Assembly: GCA_019348255.1 (NCBI GenBank)
Contig: JAHWJU010000009.1
Coordinates: forward strand, 1 to 35,131
DNA from: Actinomycetota bacterium
Lineage (GTDB): Bacteria; Actinomycetota; Acidimicrobiia; Acidimicrobiales; CADCTF01
DNA: 35,131 bases
Direction: 5' to 3'
The notes below the pieces were generated by a model. It was not told the DNA's origin. It saw only the letters and a list, made by a program, of their open reading frames with translations, and ran no database searches. Position numbers and translations under genes: made by a program. Of this stretch, positions 8,458 to 18,809 are shown piece after piece; positions within the stretch are counted from its first letter, which is position 1; each line of letters opens with the position of its first letter.

Positions 8458-9507
8458 ATGGTGCCGCCATGGACCCGCCTCGAGCGCATGGAACGCAAGG
8501 GCGTGGTGGCCTCCCGTCGTTGGCGGGCGGCCGGACTGGTGCTGGCGGCGGCGGCCCTGGTGGCCGTGGCGCTGGCCAGCGTCGCCTACGGGTCCAAGCC
8601 CATCGCCGTCAACCGCGTGCTCGGATCCTTCTTCACCTTCGACGGCTCCAGTGACCACCTGATCGTGCGCAGCCTGCGGGTGCCGCGGACGCTTGCCGGC
8701 CTCGGCGTGGGCGTGGCCCTCGGGATGGCTGGTGCCGTGATGCAGGGCGTGACCCGCAACCCGCTGGCCGACCCAGGCATCCTCGGCGTCAACGCCGGCG
8801 CCTCCCTCGCCGTCGTGCTGGCCATCTACGGCCTCGACGTCACCAGCCCGAGCGGGTACGTCTGGTTCGCTTTCCTGGGCGCGGCGGGCGCCTCGGTGGT
8901 CGTCTACGGCCTCGGCTCCCTCGGCCGCGACGGCGCCACTCCCGTGAAGCTGGCGCTCGCCGGCGCGGCCATGAGCGCGCTGCTCGGCTCCGTCACCACC
9001 GCCATCCTCCTTCTCGACGTCGCCACGCTGGATCAGTTCCGGTTCTGGGTCGTGGGCTCGCTGGCCGGCCGGGACGCGACCATCCTGCGGGGAGTGGCAC
9101 CCTTCCTGGGCGCCGGTGCGCTGTTGGCGCTGGGCTCGGCCCGGTCCCTCAACACCTTGAGCCTGGGTGACGACGTGGCGCGCTCCCTCGGCCAGCGGGT
9201 GGGCCTGGCCAGGGTGTGCGCGGCAGTGGCAGTGGTGGTGCTCACAGGCGCGGCGGTGGCCGCTGCCGGGCCCATCGGGTTCATCGGGCTGACGGTGCCC
9301 CACGTGGCCCGGGCCATCACCGGACCCGACTACCGATGGGTGTTGCCCTACTCCGCCGTGTTGGCCCCCATCCTGCTGCTGGGTTCCGACATCGCCGGGC
9401 GGGTGGTGGCCAGGCCGGGCGAGCTGCAGGTGGGAATCGTCACCGCGTTCGTAGGGGCGCCCTTCTTCGTCGCTCTCGTGCGGCGGCGAAAGCTGGCCGA
9501 GCTGTGA
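8458..9507 (+). CDS. FecCD-family siderophore ABC permease
   Basis: Multiple TM segments; RSLRVPRTLAGLGVGVALGMAGAVMQGVTRNPLADPGILGVNAGASLAVVLA is a FecCD hallmark. Confidence 0.92.
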   Translation: MVPPWTRLERMERKGVVASRRWRAAGLVLAAAALVAVALASVAYGSKPIAVNRVLGSFFTFDGSSDHLIVRSLRVPRTLAGLGVGVALGMAGAVMQGVTRNPLADPGILGVNAGASLAVVLAIYGLDVTSPSGYVWFAFLGAAGASVVVYGLGSLGRDGATPVKLALAGAAMSALLGSVTTAILLLDVATLDQFRFWVVGSLAGRDATILRGVAPFLGAGALLALGSARSLNTLSLGDDVARSLGQRVGLARVCAAVAVVVLTGAAVAAAGPIGFIGLTVPHVARAITGPDYRWVLPYSAVLAPILLLGSDIAGRVVARPGELQVGIVTAFVGAPFFVALVRRRKLAEL

Positions 9508-10655
9508 ACAGCCCCGCAGCGCCGGCCTCGGCGGCTGCTACGACGGCACCGGACGGTCCGCCCGCCGGCCGCGACGGTGGGTCTGCTTCTGATCCGCCCA
9601 CGACGAAGGTGGACGGGCCCTGCGCCGTCCGGCTACGCCGGCCGTCGGCGTCCATCCGGGTGGACGTGCGGGCGGTTGCCGTGTGCGGCTGCCTGGCCGG
9701 GCTGATCGCCGGCGCCTTCGCCGTCAACCTGAGCGTGGGCGACTTCCCCATCCCACTGGGCGAGGTCGTGGCCTCGATCCTCGGCCACGGTGGTGCCGAC
9801 TCCGACTTCATCGTCCGGACGCTGCGCCTGCCCCGATCACTGACGGCCGTGCTGGTGGGCGCAGCCTTCGGACTCTCCGGCGCCATCTTCCAGAGCCTCG
9901 CCCGTAACCCGCTCGCCAGCCCCGACATCATCGGTGTGACGGCGGGCGCGGCCGCCGCCGCGGTGGCCGCCATCGTGCTCGGCGGCGTGGCCAGCAGCGC
10001 GGCGCTGGCTGCGGCGGCGCTGGCGGGAGGGCTGGCTGCCGCGCTTGTCGTCTACGGCCTCGCCTTCCGCAAGGGGGTCACCGGCTACCGCCTGGTGCTG
10101 GTTGGCATCGGCATCACCGCCGTCCTCTCCAGCGTCACCTCCTACCTGCTCACCCGGGCCGAGATCTTCGACGCCCAGCGGGCGACGGTGTGGCTGACCG
10201 GCAGCCTCAACGGACGGGGCTGGGAGCATGTCCGGCCGGTCGGAGCGGCCCTTGCCGTGCTGGTCCCTGCCACCCTGGTCCTGGGACGCGCCATGCGGGC
10301 GCTGCAGCTGGGTGACGACGCGGCCCGGGGGCTCGGGGTCCCGGTCGACCGCGCCCGCCTCGGCCTCGTAGTCACCGGCGTCGGCCTGGCGGCGGTGGCC
10401 ACGGCTTCGGCCGGGCCCGTCGCCTTCGTGGCCCTGGTCTCACCCCAGATCGCGCGACGGCTGGTCGGGGCATCGCCGCTGGGTCTGGTTCCCGCCGCCC
10501 TGGTGGGAGCCGTCGTGATGTTGCTGGCCGATCTCGTCGGCCGGCGCATGTTCGCGCCGATCGAGCTGCCGGTAGGGGTCATCACCGCCGTCGTCGGCGC
10601 GCCCTATCTGCTCTGGCTGCTGGCCCGAGCCAACCGGGTAGGCCGGGGCGGATGA
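9504..10655 (+). CDS. FecCD-family siderophore ABC permease (second subunit)
   Basis: RTLRLPRSLTAVLVGAAFGLSGAIFQSLARNPLASPDIIGVTAGAAAAA; GTG start overlaps the preceding TGA. The ORF-track start at 9216 lies inside the previous gene. Confidence 0.92.
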   Translation: MNSPAAPASAAATTAPDGPPAGRDGGSASDPPTTKVDGPCAVRLRRPSASIRVDVRAVAVCGCLAGLIAGAFAVNLSVGDFPIPLGEVVASILGHGGADSDFIVRTLRLPRSLTAVLVGAAFGLSGAIFQSLARNPLASPDIIGVTAGAAAAAVAAIVLGGVASSAALAAAALAGGLAAALVVYGLAFRKGVTGYRLVLVGIGITAVLSSVTSYLLTRAEIFDAQRATVWLTGSLNGRGWEHVRPVGAALAVLVPATLVLGRAMRALQLGDDAARGLGVPVDRARLGLVVTGVGLAAVATASAGPVAFVALVSPQIARRLVGASPLGLVPAALVGAVVMLLADLVGRRMFAPIELPVGVITAVVGAPYLLWLLARANRVGRGG

Positions 10656-10751
10656 TCGGGTGGCCGTGTGACTACGGCATGGAGGAGACCTTCTCCTGGT
10701 CGGTGATCCCTACGGATGGCGGTACTTGCGCCGCCCGGTGAGAATGGCGCG

Positions 10752-11428
<677 letters not shown>

Positions 11429-11432
<4 letters not shown>

Positions 11433-12838
11433 GCACCCGTCCGAGGCTCTCGCGGCGCCAGCACCTCGGGCTGCGGGCCCGCGTCACCGTCGCCTTCGCC
11501 CTGGGTGCACTGGCGCTGTCGACGGTGCTCGCCGGTATCACCTTCGGCCTCGTGCGCAACTCGCTCGTCCAGCAGCGCGAGGAGTCAGCCATGGCCCAGT
11601 CGTTCGTGAACGCGCGGGTGGTACGCGACGGTCTGCGCCGGGCGGGAGGCACTGACCTCGGCCGGGTCCTGGCCTCCGTGGAGAGCCCGGGCCGAGGCGG
11701 CGTCGTCCTGCATGTCGGCGACCGCTGGTTCGCAAATTCGCTGGTGGTCGGCCGCGACACCCTGCCGCCCGCGCTGCGCGAGCAGGTGGCCGGCGGGAAG
11801 CCGGCCCGGCAGCGCTTCTTCTCCGGCGGCGAGGCCTGGGTCGCCGTGGGGGTTCCGATCCCCCGGGTCGACGCGCAGTTCTTCGAAGCCTTCTCGCTGG
11901 GTGAGGTCGACCGGACCCTCGACGTGCTCGGTTACTCCCTGGCCGGGGCGGCCGTGCTCACAACGATGGCCGGCGCCGCCGTGGGCCGGTGGGCGAGTGC
12001 GCGGGTGCTGAGGCCGCTCGCAGGGGTGTCGGAGGCGGCGGCAGCGATTGCCGCCGGATCGCTCGCCACCCGCCTGGAGGCTCCGGCTGACCGGGACCTC
12101 GCGCCGCTGGCGGATTCGTTCAACCGCATGGTGGACGCGCTGTCGGAGAGGATCTCCCGCGACGCCCGGTTCGCCTCCGACGTGAGTCATGAACTGCGGT
12201 CGCCGCTGACGACGCTGTCGACCTCGCTCGAGGTGATGCGGACCCGTCGGGGCGAGCTCAGTCCGAGGGCCCAGGCCGCGCTCGACCTGCTCGACGCCGA
12301 CGTCAGGCGCTTCCAGAGGATGGTGGAGGACTTGTTGGAGATCTCCCGCTTCGACGCCGGCGTGGCCGAGCTCGAGCTCGACGAGGTCGACCTGCGGGAG
12401 CTGGTGCGCCACACGCTCGGGCGGGCCGGCGGGACGGTGCCCCTCGACCTGCACCAAGCCGGCGACGAGGCGTTGGTGCTCGCCGACAAGCGCCGCCTCG
12501 AGAGGGTGGTGGTGAACCTCCTCGAGAATGCGGCCGCCCACGGCGGTGGTGCCACCCGGGTAGGGGTGGAGGCCAGCGATCACGCCGTGCGGGTGGTGGT
12601 GGAGGATGGCGGCGCCGGGGTGCCCCTGGAGGAGCGACCGCTCATCTTCGAGCGGTTCTTCCGGGGCTCGGCCGCCGGGCGCAGGGGCGCCGGTGGCGGC
12701 TCCGGTCTGGGCCTGGCGCTGGTGAACGAACACGTTCGCCTCCACGCGGGGCGGGTGTGGGTCGAAGACGGCCCGGACGGGCAGGGGGCTCGTTTCGTGG
12801 TCGAGCTACCGAGGGTGCCCACAGGTCTCGGCACATGA
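11429..12838 (+). CDS. HAMP-domain sensor histidine kinase, MtrB-like
   Basis: HAMP-like region after a TM segment; H-box FASDVSHELRSPLTTLSTSLEVM; N-box VVVNLLENAAAHG; G-boxes VVVEDGGAGVP and GGGSGLGLALVNEHVRLHGG-like. TTG start overlaps the regulator TGA. Confidence 0.92.
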
Positions 12839-13449
12839 GACGCTCGCGCCGGTGGGCCAGCCTCCTCGTGGCCGGGTCAATGGCCTTCACGACAGTCTCC
12901 TGCGGGGTGCAGGGCGAAGAACGCCCGGAGACGCTTTCGGCCAGCGAGGTGCCCTACGGCCTGCTGGAGGAAGCCCCCAGCACCACGACCAGCACCACGC
13001 TGGTGGACGCCCGCAAGGTGGGGCTGGTCATCTTCCTGGTCGTCGGCGGGCGCCTGCACCCGGCACCGCGCTCAGTGACGACACCGCTCACGGTCGCCAA
13101 GGCTCTCAGCGCGCTGTTGGCCGGACCGGAGGAGGACGAGGCCGTTGCCGGGCTGCGCTCGGCCATCAATCCCGCCGCCAGCCTCGTCCCCAGCCGGGTG
13201 GATCCCTCGACCTGGGTCGTGGATGTCAGCACCGAGTTCGTCCAGGGGCCCACGTCGGAACAGGTGCTGGGCCTGGCCCAGATCGTCTTCACCCTCACCG
13301 AGATCCCTGGGGTGACGGGAGTCCGCTTCACCCTGGAGGGAGCACCGATCGAGGTGCCGACGCCGAGCGGGACCACGTCGGCCCCGCTCGGCCGCGACGC
13401 CTTCGTGGACCTGGCGCCGGCGCCCCCCGAGCCCGGCGCCGCCTCGTGA
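12835..13449 (+). CDS. GerMN-domain lipoprotein (short LpqB-like)
   Basis: Lipobox-like MAFTTVSCG; GerMN-type region VGLVIFLVVGGRLHPAPRSVTTPLTVAKALSALLAGP...STWVVDVSTEFVQG...LAQIVFTLTEIPGVTGVRFTLEG. ATG overlaps the kinase stop. Confidence 0.82.
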   Translation: MRRSRRWASLLVAGSMAFTTVSCGVQGEERPETLSASEVPYGLLEEAPSTTTSTTLVDARKVGLVIFLVVGGRLHPAPRSVTTPLTVAKALSALLAGPEEDEAVAGLRSAINPAASLVPSRVDPSTWVVDVSTEFVQGPTSEQVLGLAQIVFTLTEIPGVTGVRFTLEGAPIEVPTPSGTTSAPLGRDAFVDLAPAPPEPGAAS

Positions 13450-13510
13450 GCGCCGGCTGACGGAACCGTCTCCGAACTGCAACGAGAAGGGGTCGAGATC
13501 GACGCACTGC

Positions 13511-13849
13511 TTGAGGCAGAATCCCGGGACCGTGATCCTCGCCTCCGAGACACTTGCCCCCGACGCCGGTTTCACGGCCGGCGCCCGCACCATGACGTTG
13601 GCGGGCTCGGTGTTGGAGGTCCTGGAGTCTTGCGCGTACCGGTGGTTCTTCGACAGGGAGCGCTCCCGCTTCCGGCGCCTTCCGAGAACCGCTGCACTCG
13701 ACGGTTTCAGCGACGCTCCGTGGCGGGACTACTCGAGCCTGGAGTTCTCCAATGACGGCAACTCCTTCGTCGTGGCTCTCGATCCCCACGGCACGCGGCT
13801 GTTGAGCGCCACCGGCCACGGCGAGGGCTGCACCTGCACCAAGCTGTAG
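13511..13849 (+). CDS. Hypothetical protein, about 105-112 aa, C-terminal CTCTKL
   Basis: ORF free of large opposing genes, fills the gap between the GerMN gene and glgX; GTG alternative start at 13532. No family recognised. Confidence 0.55.
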   Translation: MRQNPGTVILASETLAPDAGFTAGARTMTLAGSVLEVLESCAYRWFFDRERSRFRRLPRTAALDGFSDAPWRDYSSLEFSNDGNSFVVALDPHGTRLLSATGHGEGCTCTKL

Positions 13850-13934
13850 CGGACTGCTTGGAGCTGGGCCCTCCGGGCTAGCGTCGGGAAATGTTCCAAC
13901 GGCCCGGCGCGACCGAACACCGGACGTCCCCGCT

Positions 13935-13976
13935 GGCGCGGGCGGACGGCCCGTGCGCGTAATTCCCGCCCGCGCC
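13935..13976. other. 11-bp perfect inverted repeat immediately upstream of glgX
   Basis: GGCGCGGGCGG (13935-13945) and CCGCCCGCGCC (13966-13976), 20-nt spacer, ending 15 nt before the glgX ATG. Confidence 0.7.
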
Positions 13977-13991
13977 GGGTAGGGAGCGAGG

Positions 13992-16112
13992 ATGGAGGTC
14001 TGGCCCGGTCGGCCGTACCCGCTCGGAGCCACCCCCGACGGCGAAGGTGCGAACTTCTCGCTGTTCTCCGAGCATGCCGAGGCGGTCGATCTCTGCCTCT
14101 TCGACGACGACGGCTCCGAGGTCCGGGTGCGCCTGCCGGAGGTGACAGCGCACCGCTTCCACGGTTATCTACCGGGCGTGGGGCCGGGACAGCGCTACGG
14201 GTTCCGTGTCCACGGCCCCTTCGAGCCGGAGGCAGGGCACCGGTTCAACCCCCGTAAACTCTTGATCGATCCCAACGCCAAGGCCATCGACGGACAGGTC
14301 CAGTGGGACGAAGCCGTCTATGGATATCCGTTCGGGTCCGAGGACGCGGACCTCCGGCGCAACGACGCGGACAGCGCCCTCTTCGTGCCGAAGTCGGTGG
14401 TGGTGGACGACCACTTCGACTGGGGTGAGGACCGGCGGCCCTACACGGCGCTGCACGAGTCGATGATCTACGAGGTCCACGTCAAGGGCTTCACCAAGCT
14501 CCACCCCACGATCCCGCCGGAGATGCGGGGCACCTACGCCGGCCTCGCCACTCCCGAGGCGATCGAGCACCTGCACCTGCTGGGTGTCACCGCCGTGGAG
14601 CTGTTGCCGGTGCACCACTTCGTCGACGACCACATCCTGGTCGACAAGGGGCTGCACAACTACTGGGGCTACAGCTCGATCGGCTTCTTCGCCCCGCACT
14701 CCGCCTACAGCTCGAGTGGCACCCGCGGAGAGCAGGTGCGGGAGTTCAAGGCGATGGTCAAGGCGCTCCACGAGGCCGGGATCGAGGTGATCCTCGATGT
14801 CGTCTACAACCACACCGGCGAGGGAAACCACCTGGGGCCGACGCTGTGCTTCCGGGGCGTCGACAACGCGTCCTACTACCGGCTGGTGGAGGGCGACGAG
14901 CGGTACAATATGGACTACACGGGGACGGGCAACAGCCTCAACATGCGTCACCCGAACGTGCTGCAACTGTTGATGGACTCGTTGCGGTACTGGGTCACCG
15001 AGATGCACGTCGACGGCTTCCGCTTCGACCTGGCGGCCACCCTGGCCCGGGAGCTTCACGACGTCGACCGGCTGTCGGCCTTCTTCGACGTGATCCAGCA
15101 GGACCCGGTGGTGAGCCAGGTCAAGCTCATCGCCGAGCCGTGGGACCTGGGCGAGGGCGGGTACCAGGTCGGCAACTTCCCGCCGCTGTGGTCGGAGTGG
15201 AACGGCAAGTACCGCGACTGCATGCGCGACTACTGGCGGGGCCAGGAGGCGGGGCTGTCCGAGTTCGCCTTCCGCCTCACGGGCAGCTCCGACCTCTACG
15301 GTGACGCCCGCCGCCCGAGTGCTTCGGTCAACTTCATCACCGCCCACGACGGGTTCACCCTCAACGACCTGGTCTCCTACAACGAAAAGCACAACGAGGC
15401 CAACGGTGAGGGCAACGCCGACGGAGAGAGCCACAATCGATCCTGGAACTGCGGCGTCGAGGGCCCCACCAAGGACCTCGAGATCTGCGAGTTGCGGGCC
15501 CGCCAGCAGCGCAACTTCCTGGGCACGCTCTTCCTGTCCCAGGGCGTGCCCATGCTCCTCGGTGGCGACGAGATGGGGCGGAGCCAGAACGGGAACAACA
15601 ACGCCTACTGCCAGGACAACGAGCTGTCGTGGTTCGACTGGAGCCAGCGCGACGAGCACCTCATCCTCCTCGGGTTCACCCGCCGGCTGATGGACCTTCG
15701 CCGGGCCCATCCGGTGCTTCGCCGGCGAGGCTGGTTCCAGGGCCGCTCCATCCGGGGGGGAGCGGCCAAAGACATCGCCTGGTTCAACCCGGACGGCCTC
15801 GAGATGACCGACCTCGACTGGGAGGCGGGCTTTGCCAAGGTGCTGGGCGTCTTCCTCAACGGCGATGCGATCGCCAGCCGTGGCCCGCGCGGCGAGCGCA
15901 TCGTCGACGACTCGCTCCTGCTGTTGTTCTCGGCCCACCACGAGCCCATCGAGTTCATGCTCCCCAGCGGCCCCTATGGGGAACGGTGGGAGCTCCTGTT
16001 GGACACGGCCGATCCGATCGTCCCTGAAGCTTCCCGTGTCTACAAAGCCGGTGACGCGGTCCCGCTGGCCGACCGCTCGCTCGTGGTGCTCCGCCTCGGC
16101 GGCCGCCCCTAG
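13992..16112 (+). CDS. glgX: Glycogen debranching enzyme GlgX/TreX
   Basis: 706 aa GH13; VWPGRPYPLGATPDGEGANFSLFSEHAEAVDLCLF N-terminus; VILDVVYNHTGEGNHLGPTL, DGFRFDLAATLAREL, LIAEPWDLGEGGYQVGNFPPLWSEWNGKYRD, NFITAHDGFTLNDLVSYNEKHNEANGE. Confidence 0.96.
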   Translation: MEVWPGRPYPLGATPDGEGANFSLFSEHAEAVDLCLFDDDGSEVRVRLPEVTAHRFHGYLPGVGPGQRYGFRVHGPFEPEAGHRFNPRKLLIDPNAKAIDGQVQWDEAVYGYPFGSEDADLRRNDADSALFVPKSVVVDDHFDWGEDRRPYTALHESMIYEVHVKGFTKLHPTIPPEMRGTYAGLATPEAIEHLHLLGVTAVELLPVHHFVDDHILVDKGLHNYWGYSSIGFFAPHSAYSSSGTRGEQVREFKAMVKALHEAGIEVILDVVYNHTGEGNHLGPTLCFRGVDNASYYRLVEGDERYNMDYTGTGNSLNMRHPNVLQLLMDSLRYWVTEMHVDGFRFDLAATLARELHDVDRLSAFFDVIQQDPVVSQVKLIAEPWDLGEGGYQVGNFPPLWSEWNGKYRDCMRDYWRGQEAGLSEFAFRLTGSSDLYGDARRPSASVNFITAHDGFTLNDLVSYNEKHNEANGEGNADGESHNRSWNCGVEGPTKDLEICELRARQQRNFLGTLFLSQGVPMLLGGDEMGRSQNGNNNAYCQDNELSWFDWSQRDEHLILLGFTRRLMDLRRAHPVLRRRGWFQGRSIRGGAAKDIAWFNPDGLEMTDLDWEAGFAKVLGVFLNGDAIASRGPRGERIVDDSLLLLFSAHHEPIEFMLPSGPYGERWELLLDTADPIVPEASRVYKAGDAVPLADRSLVVLRLGGRP

Positions 16113-18809
16113 ATGGCCGCAACCGAACGGCGGGCCGTGCTCGCCACCTACAGGATCCAGCTCCACGCCGGCTTCACCTTCGATGATGCCGCCGCCATTG
16201 CGGGCTACCTGCGCGACCTCGGCATCAGCCACCTGTACTGCTCTCCCTATCTGCAAGCCACCGCCGGCAGCACCCACGGCTACGACGTCGTCGACCACCA
16301 TCGGCTCAACGACGAGCTCGGCGGCGCCCCTGCCCATGCCCGCATGACCGCGGCGCTGGTGCAGCAGGGGCTGGCTCAGGTGCTCGACATCGTCCCCAAC
16401 CACATGGCGGTGGCGGGCCGGGCCAACACCTGGTGGTGGGACGTGCTGGAGAACGGGCCCTCCAGTCAGTACGCCTCGTACTTCGACATCGACTGGGATC
16501 CGCCCGAGCGAAAGCTCATCGCCCAGGTGCTGGTGCCGGTGCTGGGCGATCACTACGGCAGGGTGCTCGAGAACGGCGAGCTGCAGCTCGTGCGGGAGGA
16601 TGGATCCTTCACGGTCCGGTACCACGAGCACGAGGTGCCGGTATCGCCCAGGAGCCTTGACGACGTGGTGGCCCGGGCGGCCGAGCGGCTGGAGGCGGGG
16701 CCCGTGGCCGACCAGGTGGCGAGCTTGGGGGACGCCCTTGGGCGCCTCCCGCACGCGCTCGTGACCGACCGCAAGAGCGTGGTGGAACGCCACCGCGACA
16801 AAGAGGTGCTGCGGCAGCGGCTCGCCGACCTGGTCAGCGAGCACCCGGAGGTGGCCGTGGCCCTCGACGAGGAGGTGAAGGCGCTCAACGAGGACTTCGA
16901 CGCCCTGGACGCGCTCCTCGAACGCCAGAACTACCGACTGGCCTTCTGGCGCACGGCCGGTCGCGAGCTCGACTACCGCCGATTCTTCGACATCACCAAC
17001 CTGGTGGCCCTGCGGGCCGAGGAACCCGACGTGTTCGCGGACACCCACGAGTTGGTGCTGCAGTTGGTGGAGGCCGGGGTGGTACAGGGGCTACGGGTCG
17101 ACCATGTCGACGGGCTGCGGGATCCGCAGGGTTACCTGGAGCGGTTGCGGGCGGCCGCCGGCCCCGACACCTTCCTCGTGGTGGAGAAGATTCTCGAGGG
17201 TGAGGAGCGGTTGCCGGCATCGTGGCCGGTGGAGGGAACCTCCGGCTACGACTTCCTGGCCCAGGTCAACGACCTGCTGGTCGATCCGGCCGGCGAGGAC
17301 GCGATGAGTGGCACGTACCAGCGCTTCACCGGCGAGACGGCCGGCTTCGAAGAGCTCGCTCGTGCCGCGAAGCACGAGATCATGCGCTCGGTTCTCGCCG
17401 CCGACATCGAGCGGCTCACCGAACAACTCGCCGTCGTGGCCGAGCGGCACCGTCGCTACCGCGACTACACCCGCTCGGAGCTGCGCGACGCTCTCCGGGA
17501 GACGATCGCCGGGTTCTCCCGGTACCGCACCTATGTCCGCCGCGGTCACGAGCCGCAGGAGGAGGACGTCTGGCAGGTGGAGCGGGCCGTGAGGCTGGCA
17601 GCCCAGCATCGACCGTCGCTCGACCCCGACCTCCTGGGCTTCCTCGCCGACGTGCTCCTCCTGCGTTGCTGCGGTGCGCCGGCCGGCACCGACAGCGGCC
17701 CCGAGGTCGACCTGGCCGAGCGGTTCCAGCAGGTGAGCTCGCCGGTCATGGCCAAATCGGTGGAGGACACCGCCTTCTACCGGTACCTACGGTTGGTGTC
17801 GCTGAACGAGGTCGGAGGCGATCCGGGCCGCTTCGGCCGAGCTGTGGCGGCGTTCCACGAGCGGCGCATCGAGTCGACGGCGTGCTCGCTGCTGGGGTCG
17901 TCGACGCATGACACCAAGCGCAGCGAGGACGTGCGGGCCCGACTGGCGGCGCTGTCGGAGATGCCGGCGGAGTGGGAGGCGGCCCTGTGGCGGTGGGCCC
18001 ACCACAACGACCGGCACCGGCGCGAGGGCTTGCCCGACCGCAACACCGAGTACCTGCTGTACCAGACGCTGGTCGGAGCGTGGCCTCTTCCGGTCGAGCG
18101 GGCCGTGGCCTACATGGAGAAGGCGACCAAGGAGGCCAAGACCCATACCTCCTGGATAGACCCGGTGGCGGACTACGACGAAGCGGTGCGCAGCTTCACC
18201 GAGGCCGTCCTGGCTGACCCCGAGTTCGTGGCGGAGGTGGAGGCGTTTCTGGCCGCCACCGGTCTGGTTGCCGCTGGTTGGCACAACTCACTCACGCAGG
18301 TCGCACTCAAGCTCACGTGCCCGGGGGTGCCCGACGTCTACCAGGGCACAGAGCTGTGGGATCTCTCCCTCGTCGACCCCGACAATCGCCGGCCGGTCGA
18401 CTACGAGCGGCGTCGCCGGTTGCTGGCCGAGGTGACGGGCCTCGACGCCGGCGGGGCGCTGGCCCGCATGGACGAAGGCGTGCCGAAGCTGTGGCTGATC
18501 CAGCGTCTGCTCCGGCTCCGCAACGAGATGCCCGAGCTGTTCGGACCGGACGCCGCCTACGAGCCGCTCGAGGTGGTGGGTGCGGACCGCGAGCGGGTGG
18601 TGGCCTTCATGCGGGCGGGGTTGCTGGCGGTCGTGACGACGCGGTTGCCGGGTCGGGGGCCGGTCCACCCCCGCACCACGGTCCGGCTTCCTCCCGGCCC
18701 CTGGCAGCCGGTGCTCTCCGGCACGCCGCTGGCTGGCGGTCCCGTCTCTGTAGCCGCTCTGGTGTCGGAGTTCCCGGCAGCCGTGCTGGAACGCGACGGC
18801 GCTCGCTGA
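16113..18809 (+). CDS. treY: Malto-oligosyltrehalose synthase
   Basis: 898 aa; TYRIQLHAGFTFDDAAAIAGYLRDLGISHLYCSPYLQATAGSTHGYDVVDH...DIVPNHMAV; YRRFFDITNLVALRAEEPDVF; FLVVEKILEGEERLP; GVPDVYQGTELWDLSLVDPDNRRPVDY. ATG directly abuts the glgX stop. Confidence 0.97.
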   Translation: MAATERRAVLATYRIQLHAGFTFDDAAAIAGYLRDLGISHLYCSPYLQATAGSTHGYDVVDHHRLNDELGGAPAHARMTAALVQQGLAQVLDIVPNHMAVAGRANTWWWDVLENGPSSQYASYFDIDWDPPERKLIAQVLVPVLGDHYGRVLENGELQLVREDGSFTVRYHEHEVPVSPRSLDDVVARAAERLEAGPVADQVASLGDALGRLPHALVTDRKSVVERHRDKEVLRQRLADLVSEHPEVAVALDEEVKALNEDFDALDALLERQNYRLAFWRTAGRELDYRRFFDITNLVALRAEEPDVFADTHELVLQLVEAGVVQGLRVDHVDGLRDPQGYLERLRAAAGPDTFLVVEKILEGEERLPASWPVEGTSGYDFLAQVNDLLVDPAGEDAMSGTYQRFTGETAGFEELARAAKHEIMRSVLAADIERLTEQLAVVAERHRRYRDYTRSELRDALRETIAGFSRYRTYVRRGHEPQEEDVWQVERAVRLAAQHRPSLDPDLLGFLADVLLLRCCGAPAGTDSGPEVDLAERFQQVSSPVMAKSVEDTAFYRYLRLVSLNEVGGDPGRFGRAVAAFHERRIESTACSLLGSSTHDTKRSEDVRARLAALSEMPAEWEAALWRWAHHNDRHRREGLPDRNTEYLLYQTLVGAWPLPVERAVAYMEKATKEAKTHTSWIDPVADYDEAVRSFTEAVLADPEFVAEVEAFLAATGLVAAGWHNSLTQVALKLTCPGVPDVYQGTELWDLSLVDPDNRRPVDYERRRRLLAEVTGLDAGGALARMDEGVPKLWLIQRLLRLRNEMPELFGPDAAYEPLEVVGADRERVVAFMRAGLLAVVTTRLPGRGPVHPRTTVRLPPGPWQPVLSGTPLAGGPVSVAALVSEFPAAVLERDGAR

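Noticed and set aside
10683-10697. AGGAGA-CCT-TCTCCT hairpin as terminator after the second permease
   Set aside because: Only 6 bp with a 3-nt loop and no T-run; could equally be chance or an SD-like sequence, so not listed as a feature.
14169-17048. 959-aa minus-strand ORF across glgX/treY
   Set aside because: Antisense shadow of two well-supported GH13 enzymes; low-complexity Val/His/Gly/Arg composition.
18278-18808. N-terminal extension of treZ
   Set aside because: Arg/Pro/Gly-rich shadow translation inside treY; the TreZ N-terminal motif begins at 18809.
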